A stretch of DNA of 64,000 nt from a virus. The position numbers and the translations under genes are program-made. The stretch is from positions 92,163 through 156,162 of the IMG/VR virus record IMGVR_UViG_3300044797_000394; one strand, written 5' to 3'. Below the pieces are notes generated by a model that had not been told where the DNA came from, made no database searches, and saw nothing but the letters and a program-made list of their open reading frames with translations. Positions 8,861-16,849 of the stretch are shown one piece after another. Each line of letters opens with the position of its first letter. The first letter of the stretch is position 1.

Positions 8861-8920
8861 CATTTGGGAGTGTGAAATTCGTCGATGAACCTCTAATCAA
8901 TACGACAGTTTCATCTACGT

Positions 8921-8942
8921 ACGTGCGCGCTCACGCGCACGT
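8921..8942 (+). repeat. Perfect 9-bp inverted repeat in the leader of the next gene
   Basis: Arms ACGTGCGCG and CGCGCACGT with a CTCA loop, all GC-rich and without a T-run. It lies 25 bases before the ATG at 8968, so it could be an operator or an RNA hairpin tuning translation. Confidence 0.6.
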
Positions 8943-8967
8943 GACCAAACCCCAAGACGGAGCGCCA

Positions 8968-10296
8968 ATGTCCTTAGTATGGAGTGAGAGTGATCTTCGT
9001 GTTGCCAAACTCATCTTGTCGAAGTACCCCATCTACCAATTCAGGGAAGCCCTGAAGGAGATCCAGGACAACGTTGACCACCCGGTCACCCAAGGGGCAC
9101 TGAGAGCCGCGTTTCAGCGAAACAAGCTGAACGCCCCCTCCTCCTACTGCAAGGAACTCAGCCCTTCCGAGGAAGAGCTCCTCGATGATAAAGAAGAAAA
9201 GAAGGCCTACGAGGGCGATGATGACGAGCCCGACTTCGACCCGGTGGAGCGAAGGGAACAGCAAGAAGAAATCTCTCGGGACAAGAGGCAGATCCGACAG
9301 CTCGTCGACCAGCTACGTGAGGCCCGCGCTCGACAGTCGTTCATCGACGTTGTACATAGCTTCAAGGCGCCGCCCCGTATCATGCCTCGAGAGAAGAACT
9401 CGGGTGTGAGAGAAATGACAGCCGTAGCCCTATGTTCCGATTGGCACGTTGAAGAGCCGGTTGAACCGGAGAGCGTTGCCTATCGTAACGAGTATAACCT
9501 CGATATCGCCGATCATAGAATTCGCCGCTTGTTTGATGGAATCATTTGGAACATCGAGCACCATCGTGCGAGCAAGCGACTCACCATCAACGATCTGGTG
9601 CTCTGGCTTGGTGGCGATTTAATGACCGGCTACATTCACGAGGAACTGGTTGAAACGAATGCCCTCTCGCCCACGGAAACGATTCGATGGCTACTCCCTA
9701 GAATTCGTGATGGGATTTGGACCCTTCTGAATCGCCTCGACTTTGCCCATATCGAGGTTCCGTGTTCTTACGGTAATCACGGAAGGACGACTGCAAAGCC
9801 TCGAATCTCCTCTGGATTTGCAAATAGTTTTGAGTGGCTCATGTACCACTCCCTGGCGGATGAGTTCCGCAATGAGAAACGGATTCACTTCGAAATCACC
9901 AACTCCCCACACCAGTACGTTCAGGTCTACGATTGGACTCTTCACTTCCACCACGGTGACGATGTGAAGTACATGGGTGGGGTCGGTGGACTCGGCATTC
10001 CGTTGCTCAAGTCCCTACCAATGTGGGACCTTGTCAAAAGGGCCGACGTCCACAACATAGGGCACCATCACTCCCTACTTGACTATGGTAGAGCCGTAGT
10101 CAATGGGTCGCTCATTGGGTACGGGCCTTACAGCCAACGTATCAGAGCAGCTTTCGAAGTTCCCCAACAAGCCATGTACTACATGGATAAAAAACGCGGG
10201 AAATCGATGTTGACCTCTCTCTGGGTCGACGAGGAGGCTCCCAATCAGCTACACGGTGTTCCACCTCAGCCATTGGAAGATCTTACCGACCGATAA
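8968..10296 (+). CDS. Calcineurin-like metallophosphoesterase with N-terminal helical domain
   Basis: 442 residues from the ATG at 8968 (ACGGAG upstream); a GTG at 8872 in the same frame would add 32 residues. Metal-binding motifs appear in canonical order: SDWHVE (D158, H160), LGGD (to D217), YGNHGR (N270, H271) and GHHHS (H366, H368). An HTH-like N-terminus, then an acidic, coiled segment, precedes the catalytic part. Similar large phosphoesterases are common in phages, with presumed nuclease or phosphatase activity. No obvious operon partner. Confidence 0.8.
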   Translation: MSLVWSESDLRVAKLILSKYPIYQFREALKEIQDNVDHPVTQGALRAAFQRNKLNAPSSYCKELSPSEEELLDDKEEKKAYEGDDDEPDFDPVERREQQEEISRDKRQIRQLVDQLREARARQSFIDVVHSFKAPPRIMPREKNSGVREMTAVALCSDWHVEEPVEPESVAYRNEYNLDIADHRIRRLFDGIIWNIEHHRASKRLTINDLVLWLGGDLMTGYIHEELVETNALSPTETIRWLLPRIRDGIWTLLNRLDFAHIEVPCSYGNHGRTTAKPRISSGFANSFEWLMYHSLADEFRNEKRIHFEITNSPHQYVQVYDWTLHFHHGDDVKYMGGVGGLGIPLLKSLPMWDLVKRADVHNIGHHHSLLDYGRAVVNGSLIGYGPYSQRIRAAFEVPQQAMYYMDKKRGKSMLTSLWVDEEAPNQLHGVPPQPLEDLTDR

Positions 10297-10319
10297 CCTT
10301 TGGTGCTAAGCTTAGGGAC

Positions 10320-10502
10320 ATGGACCGACGAGAGGTAGCCGGGCTTTGTGGGGGACTAAACCTAGGGAACGTGGTTGCGATCGGCGTAGCTGTGGCGGCA
10401 CACGCATCCGAGCACACGCTATCAATAGTGACTTTTACCGCCGCGAGCATTTCTCTGCTCTCCGTCATTATCCTGGCCCTACACAACAAGCGAACGTCCT
10501 AG
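10320..10502 (+). CDS. Small membrane protein
   Basis: 60 residues: a short charged N-terminus, then VVAIGVAVAAH and a second hydrophobic stretch SISLLSVIILAL, ending in a basic tail HNKRTS. One or two membrane passes. Unknown role; lies 23 bases after the phosphoesterase and 8 bases before the next gene. Confidence 0.55.
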   Translation: MDRREVAGLCGGLNLGNVVAIGVAVAAHASEHTLSIVTFTAASISLLSVIILALHNKRTS

Positions 10503-10510
10503 GGGCCGTC

Positions 10511-10879
10511 ATGAGGGGTCGTCGTATATGGGTGAAGCTACAGACCCAACGCGGCGAACTCCGGGTTTACGTCGTCAAGTGGGTCCTCAAGGATGATGAC
10601 GGCAATGTGGCCGACGCTCTCTACGACTCGGACAACAATTGCATTGAGGTCACCTGGGGCCCAGACGACAACTTTATGAAGATGAAACTTCTGCACGAGC
10701 TACTGCACGTGTGCTTCTCCCCACACTCCGGGGACATAAAGTATTCGGTACTGGGAGGCAACTTGCTCGAGACTCGATGGTTCCGAGAGGAGATGGTGGT
10801 CAGTTTCCTTGAGCCCGTTCTCTATGACCTACTCACCCGGAATGCTCTGCTCAAGTTTCCGAAACCACCGAAGGTCTAA
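10511..10879 (+). CDS. Small HExxH protein (minimal zinc peptidase-like)
   Basis: 122 residues. LLHELLHVCFSPH contains a HExxH zinc motif at residues 62-66, preceded by a beta-hairpin region EVTWGPDDNF, the layout seen in short ImmA/IrrE or SprT-like proteins. No clear third ligand is seen. The 3' end overlaps the convergent gene at 10851 by 29 bases. Confidence 0.6.
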   Translation: MRGRRIWVKLQTQRGELRVYVVKWVLKDDDGNVADALYDSDNNCIEVTWGPDDNFMKMKLLHELLHVCFSPHSGDIKYSVLGGNLLETRWFREEMVVSFLEPVLYDLLTRNALLKFPKPPKV

Positions 10880-11087
10880 TCGCTGTTGTCAGTTTGAACT
10901 CAACGGTACATAAAGAGCCGTTCACATTGGCAAGAGACGTATAGAGTCCGTTCGACTGCCTAGTCGCGTTTCCTATTAGTTGGATGCCGTTGTCGAGGAT
11001 GGTGCCGTCCACGTCGTACTGAGGCTCGGCTAACAGAACCGAGCCATCGCATGAGGCACCAAAAGTGCCCTTCTCTTCGTTACCCAT
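10851..11087 (-). CDS. Small beta-rich protein, unknown
   Basis: 78 residues from an ATG one base after the Dam stop, with GAGGGGA ribosome site. Alternating hydrophobic residues (GIQLIGNATR, LCTVEFKLTTAI) suggest a small beta-sheet domain. Last gene of the minus-strand unit RNase HII - Dam - this gene. Confidence 0.6.
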   Translation of the reverse strand: MGNEEKGTFGASCDGSVLLAEPQYDVDGTILDNGIQLIGNATRQSNGLYTSLANVNGSLCTVEFKLTTAIRPSVVSET

Positions 11088-11088
11088 C

Positions 11089-11946
11089 TTAGATCGTCCC
11101 CTCAAAAGTTTCGGATGCCGTTTTCGACAAGACCAGAACTTCGTTCACGGGTCCTCGGCCGCTCCCCTTGCTGTTGACCGCTCGACGGGCGAAAATCGTC
11201 AAAATGGCGAACTCCTTGTACAAATCTCGGATGACTTCGGTATCCGAGTTGGACAGCACGACGTGAACGCCTCGGTCTGAGAGCTCCCTGAAGGTGCTGG
11301 CGAGCTGCTTCTGATTCTCGATAGTGAACCCGTCCGAGGTGTACGATGTGAAGTTTGAGGTTGGGTTGAGGGGCACGTACGGAGGATCGAAGTAGACGAG
11401 ATCTCCGATGCCCGCCCGGTCCAAAATCCTTGTATAGTCCCCCGAGGTGATTTTGGCCTTTCGTAGAACGCGGGAGCATGCCTCGATGTTGTCCTGATCA
11501 AACAAGGTCGGGTTCTCGTGTTTGCCCCACGGGACATTGAACCCGCCCGACTTGTTTACGCGGTAGAGCCCGTTGAAACCCGTCTTGTTGAGGAAGATGA
11601 ACCGAGCCGCCCGGTCGAGCGGGAGCATCGTCTTGGGGTCGTCCTTTCGAACGTCGTAGTAGAAGGTCTTTGGATCCTTCAGGTACATCTCTTTCCACTG
11701 GGTGAGCAGGAGGCACAATCGTTCGTGGTCATGTGCGACTTGAGTGTACGTGTTGACCAGTTCTTCATTGAGATCGTTCAGGTGTGCCATTACGAACGGG
11801 TGTTCTTTGGAGGAAGCCAGAGCGAAGAAGACAGCACCTCCCCCGAGGAACGGTTCGTAGTAGTTCTCAATGGATTTGGGAAAAACACGGAGCAGCTCGG
11901 GCAGGAGCTGTGTCTTCCCACCGACCCACTTGATCAAGGATTTCAT
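11089..11946 (-). CDS. dam: Dam-type N6-adenine DNA methyltransferase
   Basis: 285 residues of the D12 class: WVGGKTQLLPELL (7-19), SAM motif EPFLGGGAVFFAL (31-43) and catalytic DLVYFDPPY with DPPY at 187-190. This family methylates adenine, commonly in GATC. Its ATG overlaps the RNase HII stop by 4 bases, so the two are translationally coupled. Full length for the family; probably active and likely protects phage DNA or marks it for replication or packaging. Confidence 0.92.
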   Translation of the reverse strand: MKSLIKWVGGKTQLLPELLRVFPKSIENYYEPFLGGGAVFFALASSKEHPFVMAHLNDLNEELVNTYTQVAHDHERLCLLLTQWKEMYLKDPKTFYYDVRKDDPKTMLPLDRAARFIFLNKTGFNGLYRVNKSGGFNVPWGKHENPTLFDQDNIEACSRVLRKAKITSGDYTRILDRAGIGDLVYFDPPYVPLNPTSNFTSYTSDGFTIENQKQLASTFRELSDRGVHVVLSNSDTEVIRDLYKEFAILTIFARRAVNSKGSGRGPVNEVLVLSKTASETFEGTI

Positions 11947-12653
11947 GACTTTCCCCCTCTCCCTAGATTGGGGAGTTGAGACCAGACGTCTCGTTCTTTC
12001 AAGGTCCGGGTGCTCATCCGATGGATCGGACACGGACCTAGAGCCTTGATCGCCTTGCGGTGCTCGAGTGTGTCGTATCCGACAGATTCCTCAAAACCGT
12101 ACCCCGGGTACTTTTTGGCCGCGACGTTGATCATCCATGTGTCACGGGCGCACTTGGCAAGGACGGCGGCCATGGACACCACGGGGCACACAAGATCGGC
12201 TTTCGGGATGCTGACCGCATTCGGAATGTTGAGATTGCCGTCGACGATAGCTAGAGTGGTGAAAGGCTCCGTTTCGAGATACGTGCTCCGGATGTACTCC
12301 ACCCCGGACTGAAGAAGTCCCTTACGGACCTTTCCGAGTCCGTCTCTGTCGATCTCTTCGGAGTCGCCCCAGAAAAGGGCGTACTTGATCCCAATCCCCC
12401 GTGAGAGGACCTCGTCGTAGAACGCCCCCGCCAAGGTTATTATTTGCCTTCTGGAGAGGTTTTTGGAGTCAGTAAGGCCCGTGGGTGGCGTCCAATCGAC
12501 GGGCACGCCCACGGCGCCGATTACGACCGGCCCTGCGATTGGTCCGTAGCCGACCTCATCCACGCCGATCAGGTAATCCGGGGACCGTTCACGGATGAGC
12601 TCTTCGGCTCGAGCCTTATATTCCGCGACCTTCCGTGGGTCAAGATCCGCCAT
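11943..12653 (-). CDS. rnhB: Ribonuclease HII
   Basis: 236 residues. The signature YLIGVDEVGYGPIAGPVV (residues 28-45) carries the D-E catalytic pair (D32, E33); the usual Arg of DEAGRG is Tyr here. DSKNLSRRQI and AIVDGNLNIP follow in the expected order. It removes RNA from RNA-DNA hybrids, for example primers. The start is fixed by a TACACCG (CGGTGTA on this strand) 11 bases upstream. First gene of the RNase HII - Dam unit. Confidence 0.9.
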   Translation of the reverse strand: MADLDPRKVAEYKARAEELIRERSPDYLIGVDEVGYGPIAGPVVIGAVGVPVDWTPPTGLTDSKNLSRRQIITLAGAFYDEVLSRGIGIKYALFWGDSEEIDRDGLGKVRKGLLQSGVEYIRSTYLETEPFTTLAIVDGNLNIPNAVSIPKADLVCPVVSMAAVLAKCARDTWMINVAAKKYPGYGFEESVGYDTLEHRKAIKALGPCPIHRMSTRTLKERDVWSQLPNLGRGGKS

Positions 12654-12664
12654 AGTCCTCTTGT

Positions 12665-12671
12665 TACACCG
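12665..12671 (-). promoter_or_regulatory. CGGTGTA start-proximal motif
   Basis: On the minus strand, 11 bases before the RNase HII ATG at 12653; the only obvious promoter of the three-gene minus unit. Confidence 0.7.
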
Positions 12672-12678
12672 CCTCCTC

Positions 12679-13011
12679 GTGGGAGCTTGGGAGAAGAGGC
12701 GAGCGGCGCACAAACGCCGGACTGATTTACGGGCGATGGCGGTAGCCCACCTTGGCGGTCGGTGTAGGATATGTACCTATGATGGGACGCCCGCCGCGTT
12801 TGACTTTCACCATGTGAATCCGCTCGAGAAAGACTTCACGATTTCGGACCGAATGACTTCCTGGGAACGTATCCGCCCCGAGCTCGAAAAGTGCGTGCTT
12901 TTATGCTGCCGCTGCCACCGAGAAGTTCATGAGGGGATGCACGGCGGTTTTCTTGTTGACGAGTCCGACGAGCGTGGTTCGGACGACCTACTCCTTGACG
13001 AGGCGGTATGA
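12679..13011 (+). CDS. HNH endonuclease
   Basis: About 110 residues from GTG 12679 (ATG 12736 is the alternative). The zinc-ribbon HNH pattern is complete: GGRCRICTYDG, then AFDFHHVNPLEKDF with the catalytic His, EKCVLLCCRCHREVHEGMHG. Such single-domain HNH proteins are phage nucleases or homing-type enzymes. An acidic tail ends DEAV. The 5' end overlaps the RNase HII promoter region and the 3' end overlaps the next gene by ATGA. Confidence 0.85.
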   Translation: MGAWEKRRAAHKRRTDLRAMAVAHLGGRCRICTYDGTPAAFDFHHVNPLEKDFTISDRMTSWERIRPELEKCVLLCCRCHREVHEGMHGGFLVDESDERGSDDLLLDEAV

Positions 13012-14276
13012 CGTACAGCTATGATCGCCGAGTGGCGAAGGACATCACGTTGGACCTCGAGTGGATTGAGAACCTGCGTAAGGACTTTCTCACACTCATG
13101 AAGAACATTCCTCGCATCAAAAGCTACAAGGATGCGGACAAGGTTCGGGACGGTGTCAAAGCCTTTCGTAAGAACTTCGACCATATCGTTTTCGAGACCT
13201 TTCTCAATCACGACTTCAAGTATGATGACAAGGTCTCTGAATCGGACCGTAAGTGGTACGGTGACAAGCTTCGGAAGACCGGGTGGGATTTTTCAATTGA
13301 ACTCAATCTCCCTCTTGGGTACCCGGATAGCAAGTACAATCCTCAGTCTCAGGAGTCGTTGTTTGCCAGCTTCGAAATGGAGAAGGACAAGTGGGCAGCC
13401 AAGGTAAAGGAGAAGGCACGGCTCTTTTGGAAAGAGATGAAGGAGTTCGTGGAATACCGAGAACGAGTCACGGGCACCCCTAACTACACGGTGAAAACCC
13501 GGGACACTGAGAAAGTCGAGATGGAGGGCTTTCATGTTTCAGTCGTCGGGTATGAGAATGACGAAGACGGCTTCTTGGAACGTTTCAAGGAAGGACTTAG
13601 GGTTTTTCGACGCCGTGCAAAACAGGTATTTCCCTGGCTTCTACAGCATATGCTGCCCATTCGACTGAATGCATATGTTACCATGGGCGAGGGCGGTAGG
13701 TATGAGGGGGATCATATTGAAATCGCTATGGGCGGGTTCTTTGATCACAAGAATCCAAATATCGTGGCTCACGTTATTGCCCATGAAATGGGGCACCACA
13801 TCTACAAGGTGTACCTGAGCGAGGCGGACCGCACGTTCTGGTCAAAAGCAATTAGCGACGATGCCGAACCTCTTGACGTTGACAAGCTTTTGAAGGTCTG
13901 GCCAGAAGGCGCTTGGGCTCATGAACTCGTAGAAAAACTCGTGGACGTGGACCCACTCTTAGCCCTTCAAGTTGACGTCATAGCTCACGGGCAAGCGCGA
14001 TCGGGCGGAGTTGAATTCAATACGAGGGAAGACTTCGAGAAGCTTCTTGCTGATGGGGTCAAGTTCGTTACCGTCAAGCATCCCATCACGGGTTACGGTG
14101 GAAAGAACGTTGAAGAATCATTCTGCGAGGTGATGGGTTTGCTGGTCGGGTACGGTCCAGCTACAGTGCAGCCCATCGTCAAACACTGGCTGAATCTCAT
14201 CATGCCTGACGTCAAAGTCGCGTCCGATCGTACCGCCAGGGAAGCCGTTCGGGCCGTTCTCCGCCGCTCGGTGTAA
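13008..14276 (+). CDS. Zinc metallopeptidase-like protein
   Basis: 422 residues. An alpha-helical N-terminal half precedes the zinc site HEMGHHIYKVY (259-269); the acidic EESFCEVMG (from 369) supplies a likely third ligand. The C-terminus, VKVASDRTAREAVRAVLRR, is a basic amphipathic helix of the VAARF type. No signal peptide. It may act on host or virion proteins. Overlaps the HNH stop (ATGA), so it is co-transcribed with it. Confidence 0.7.
   Translation: MTYSYDRRVAKDITLDLEWIENLRKDFLTLMKNIPRIKSYKDADKVRDGVKAFRKNFDHIVFETFLNHDFKYDDKVSESDRKWYGDKLRKTGWDFSIELNLPLGYPDSKYNPQSQESLFASFEMEKDKWAAKVKEKARLFWKEMKEFVEYRERVTGTPNYTVKTRDTEKVEMEGFHVSVVGYENDEDGFLERFKEGLRVFRRRAKQVFPWLLQHMLPIRLNAYVTMGEGGRYEGDHIEIAMGGFFDHKNPNIVAHVIAHEMGHHIYKVYLSEADRTFWSKAISDDAEPLDVDKLLKVWPEGAWAHELVEKLVDVDPLLALQVDVIAHGQARSGGVEFNTREDFEKLLADGVKFVTVKHPITGYGGKNVEESFCEVMGLLVGYGPATVQPIVKHWLNLIMPDVKVASDRTAREAVRAVLRRSV
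14269..14275 (+). promoter_or_regulatory. CGGTGTA start-proximal motif
   Basis: Covers the stop of the metallopeptidase gene and lies 10 bases before the ATG at 14286. Confidence 0.65.
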
Positions 14277-14285
14277 CCTTTGGGT

Positions 14286-14648
14286 ATGCCCAGCGAGCCA
14301 CGTTTCAGGGTACCCGAGGAGCCGAAGATCGTTCTCGACGTGACCCCGGCACTGGTGACGGTGAACTTGAGGGTCACCGTCGACCCGACGCCCGAGGACG
14401 TCGACAAATTCGGCAAATCCGTGGGGCAGTTTGGCGAGGTCGAAAAGCTTCGGGAACTTTGCTTTGCGGCTCAGGTTTACGTCAATTCATTGTCCGGATT
14501 CGAGAAGATTCACATGAGTTCCGAGTTCGTCGCACCCCTTCGTTCTGCTCTTGAGACCATCGAAGCTCACATGAAGAAGCTCGTTGACGAGCATATGGAC
14601 AAGCTGGCGTCTCAGGTTTTTGCCGAGGAGAACGACGATGCTGGTTGA
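14286..14648 (+). CDS. Unknown helical protein
   Basis: 120 residues. The N-terminal third is Pro/Val-rich and beta-like; the remainder is amphipathic helix with many Lys/Glu. No family recognised. Its last 11 bases overlap the HD-domain gene, suggesting the two act together. Confidence 0.65.
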   Translation: MPSEPRFRVPEEPKIVLDVTPALVTVNLRVTVDPTPEDVDKFGKSVGQFGEVEKLRELCFAAQVYVNSLSGFEKIHMSSEFVAPLRSALETIEAHMKKLVDEHMDKLASQVFAEENDDAG

Positions 14649-15273
14649 GGAGCTTGAAAAGCGGTGGATGACCCTCACAAAGTCTTTGGGGGCGAAGACG
14701 CTACCTTCGGAAAAGGCCTTTTTGGAAGAGCTTGTGCCGTCGTATGACGCGTCGTCACGTATGTACCATTCTCTCTCGCACATCAAAGCGTGTCTCGAGG
14801 TTTCGGACAAGCACGTGCCCTCAGAGGTAAAGCCCTGGGTCGATATGGCAATCTTCTGGCATGACCTCGTCTACGTTCCCGGTCGAACGGACAACGAGGT
14901 GAAGAGCGCCCTTGAATTTCAACGTTGGGGTCGGCGAATGGACCTCAAAGAGCGGTTTATCGCTGATGTAATGGATATGATCCCGTACACGAGGCATTCC
15001 GCGGAGCTTGGGGGAATGCACGAACGATATCTCTTCCTGGTTGACGTCGATCTTTCGATCTTGGGGGAGAATGAAGCCATTTTTGATGAATATGAAAAGG
15101 GAGTTCGATACGAGTATTCGTTCGTCCCAGAGAACGTGTTCCGAGCAGGTCGTGCCAAGGTACTCATCGACTTTCTGAAGAGGCCCTACATCTACGAGAC
15201 GGACGTATTTCGGGCAAACTACGAATCGATGGCTCAGGCGAACATCACTCGATCTCTCAATAAGCTCACTTGA
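14638..15273 (+). CDS. HD-domain phosphohydrolase
   Basis: 211 residues from the ATG at 14638 that overlaps the previous gene. The metal-site pattern RMYHSLSHI (H44), FWHDLVY (H75-D76) and a later VDVDLSILG fits the predicted HD phosphohydrolases of the COG4339 type. Members remove phosphates from nucleotides or similar small substrates. It does not match the shorter YfbR/DatZ layout, so a dATPase role is not supported. Confidence 0.75.
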   Translation: MLVEELEKRWMTLTKSLGAKTLPSEKAFLEELVPSYDASSRMYHSLSHIKACLEVSDKHVPSEVKPWVDMAIFWHDLVYVPGRTDNEVKSALEFQRWGRRMDLKERFIADVMDMIPYTRHSAELGGMHERYLFLVDVDLSILGENEAIFDEYEKGVRYEYSFVPENVFRAGRAKVLIDFLKRPYIYETDVFRANYESMAQANITRSLNKLT

Positions 15274-15523
15274 GTTTTAGGGGCGGCGGACGAGATGAGT
15301 AGAGGCTGTCCACCATGATTCGGTAGCGCTGTTCGGAGCGGTACGACGCTAGATAGACGAGGACGAGGACGGCGAACGAGATGCCTCCCGTCCAGACGAG
15401 GTACATCACGATGTCCTCATCCAGGGAACTGCCATCTCGGAGCTGATATGCACGGTATCCAGCTCCGATGCAAACGGACGTCACGGCAGCGATCAAAAAC
15501 TTGAGGATCGGTAAAAATCGCAT
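15266..15523 (-). CDS. Two-pass membrane protein
   Basis: 85 residues with hydrophobic segments ILKFLIAAVTSVCIGAGY and YLVWTGGISFAVLVLVYLA joined by an acidic loop, then a basic, proline-ending tail RPPPLKLK. Size and topology resemble small phage holin- or spanin-like proteins, but nothing proves this. Overlaps the HD gene end by 8 bases, convergent. Confidence 0.6.
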   Translation of the reverse strand: MRFLPILKFLIAAVTSVCIGAGYRAYQLRDGSSLDEDIVMYLVWTGGISFAVLVLVYLASYRSEQRYRIMVDSLYSSRPPPLKLK

Positions 15524-15561
15524 GATCTCAAGTAGTGTTTTCCAATCGGATAAAATTTAAT

Positions 15562-15568
15562 CGGTGTA
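15562..15568 (+). promoter_or_regulatory. CGGTGTA start-proximal motif
   Basis: 10 bases before the ATG at 15579, in an AT-rich stretch. Confidence 0.7.
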
Positions 15569-15578
15569 GGGCGCCGCC

Positions 15579-15806
15579 ATGAGTGCGGAGTCCACACGAG
15601 TACGTGAATTAGAACAAGAGCTCATGAGGCGAGAAGAAGAGCTAGTTCGCGCAAGAAGTTCGTATAGTCAGAGTACGCTCACTTTGCAGGGGCGAGCAAA
15701 CGATGCTGAGGCTCGAGCTGATGCAGCAGAACGTCGGGTCCGCGAGTTGGAAGCCGAAGTCAAAGAGCTTAGGTCTGAGATCAAAACACTTAGGAAAGGT
15801 GCCTAA
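15579..15806 (+). CDS. Coiled-coil protein
   Basis: 75 residues almost wholly in heptad repeats of Leu/Val/Ala among Arg and Glu (RVRELEQELMRR, ERRVRELEAEVKELR). Probably a dimeric coiled coil. Unknown role; 11 bases before the dNMP kinase gene. Confidence 0.65.
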   Translation: MSAESTRVRELEQELMRREEELVRARSSYSQSTLTLQGRANDAEARADAAERRVRELEAEVKELRSEIKTLRKGA

Positions 15807-15817
15807 AGGAGCGTAAC

Positions 15818-16615
15818 ATGCGAGAACTATATGGAATTTCAGGTAAAAAATACCACGGAAAAGATACTTTCGCTCGATTCGTGCGGGAGGCGAACCCGAA
15901 CTTTCAGATCGCCCACTTCGCGGGTGCCCTGAAGAAGATTGCCGCCGACGTGTTCGGACTCACTCACGACGAGATGTACGATCCCGCCGTCAAGGAAGCC
16001 CCCTTCACCGACGGGCGCGTGATCGTTATGGACGACTACCTCGACGGAATGCGAGAGGCAACCGGTCTCGACCTCAAGCCCGCGGGAATGATCGCCCACT
16101 CTCCCAGAGAGCTCATGCAGTTCATCGGCACCGAGTACGTTCGCAAGGCCCAGTCCGACTATTGGGTCCGACGACTCTTCAAAGACACTGCCGATTTCGA
16201 ACACGTCCTCGTTCCCGATACGCGGTTTCCCAACGAGGGCGACGCCATTCGAGCGGAGGGCGGTTGGGTCATCAAGACCGTTCGCATCGACATGCCGGAG
16301 GCCAAGGACGCTCATCTTTCTGAGACGGAAATCGACAAGATCGAACCGGACCTCCTCATCGGCACGAGGACGGGAGACCTGTCCCTGCCCAAGAAGGTCG
16401 CGGAGCTCATCGCCCAGGGGAACTTCGAGGGTGCCCAGATGTTCGACCTTCGCGGCGCTCTGGTGGCCATCGACGAATGCGCCCGAGGAATGCGACCCTG
16501 GGATGCGGCCGCAGTCCTACACGGTAAGGGAGACAAGGTAGCCACCGTGTACACACTTCTCGAATACTACACATCTCCGGCCAAGACCGAGGAGTCCAAG
16601 CGTTTCAATCAATGA
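15818..16615 (+). CDS. Deoxynucleoside monophosphate kinase
   Basis: 265 residues. The N-terminal GKKYHGKDTFARF is the variant P-loop of T4 gp1-like dNMP kinases; HSPRELMQFIGTEYVRK and VPDTRFPNEGDAIRAEGG are the other conserved blocks. The enzyme phosphorylates several dNMPs to dNDPs for phage DNA synthesis. A C-terminal extension of about 60 helical residues is extra. AAAGGAG ribosome site 7 bases upstream. Confidence 0.88.
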   Translation: MRELYGISGKKYHGKDTFARFVREANPNFQIAHFAGALKKIAADVFGLTHDEMYDPAVKEAPFTDGRVIVMDDYLDGMREATGLDLKPAGMIAHSPRELMQFIGTEYVRKAQSDYWVRRLFKDTADFEHVLVPDTRFPNEGDAIRAEGGWVIKTVRIDMPEAKDAHLSETEIDKIEPDLLIGTRTGDLSLPKKVAELIAQGNFEGAQMFDLRGALVAIDECARGMRPWDAAAVLHGKGDKVATVYTLLEYYTSPAKTEESKRFNQ

Positions 16616-16684
16616 CGCAGAGAGTCACGACAAAGCGTTGAAGTGTGTCTTGATTGTTTCTAGTTCGTGACGTAGTAAAGGGGC

Positions 16685-16849
16685 ATGGTCATTGATGCCG
16701 ACGACATTTCTATGGCGATACGCACCAATATCGAGCGCCTCGCCAAATTCGTTGGCGTGGACTTATCGAAGCCTGCCTACAGGAACAAGGAAACGTTGGC
16801 TCGTGCTGTCGCTCGGCGTCTGAACCGGATCAAGTGTCAGGGAAAATGA
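16685..16849 (+). CDS. Short unknown protein
   Basis: 54 residues, charged helical (RTNIERLAKFVGVDL, ETLARAVARRLNRI). The reading frame begins in the 70-base gap after dNMP kinase and overlaps the 3' end of the convergent kinase-like gene by 20 bases. Confidence 0.5.
   Translation: MVIDADDISMAIRTNIERLAKFVGVDLSKPAYRNKETLARAVARRLNRIKCQGK

Noticed and set aside
12760-12766. CGGTGTA as the promoter of an internal start in the HNH gene
   Set aside because: No start codon in the HNH frame follows; the copy lies within the conserved zinc motif codons, so it is likely chance. Copies at 35912, 50837, 54912 and 58774 are rejected for the same reason.
14638-15273. DatZ-type dATPase for a Z-genome pathway
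   Set aside because: The HD pattern and length fit the COG4339-like predicted phosphohydrolases, not the compact YfbR/DatZ layout.
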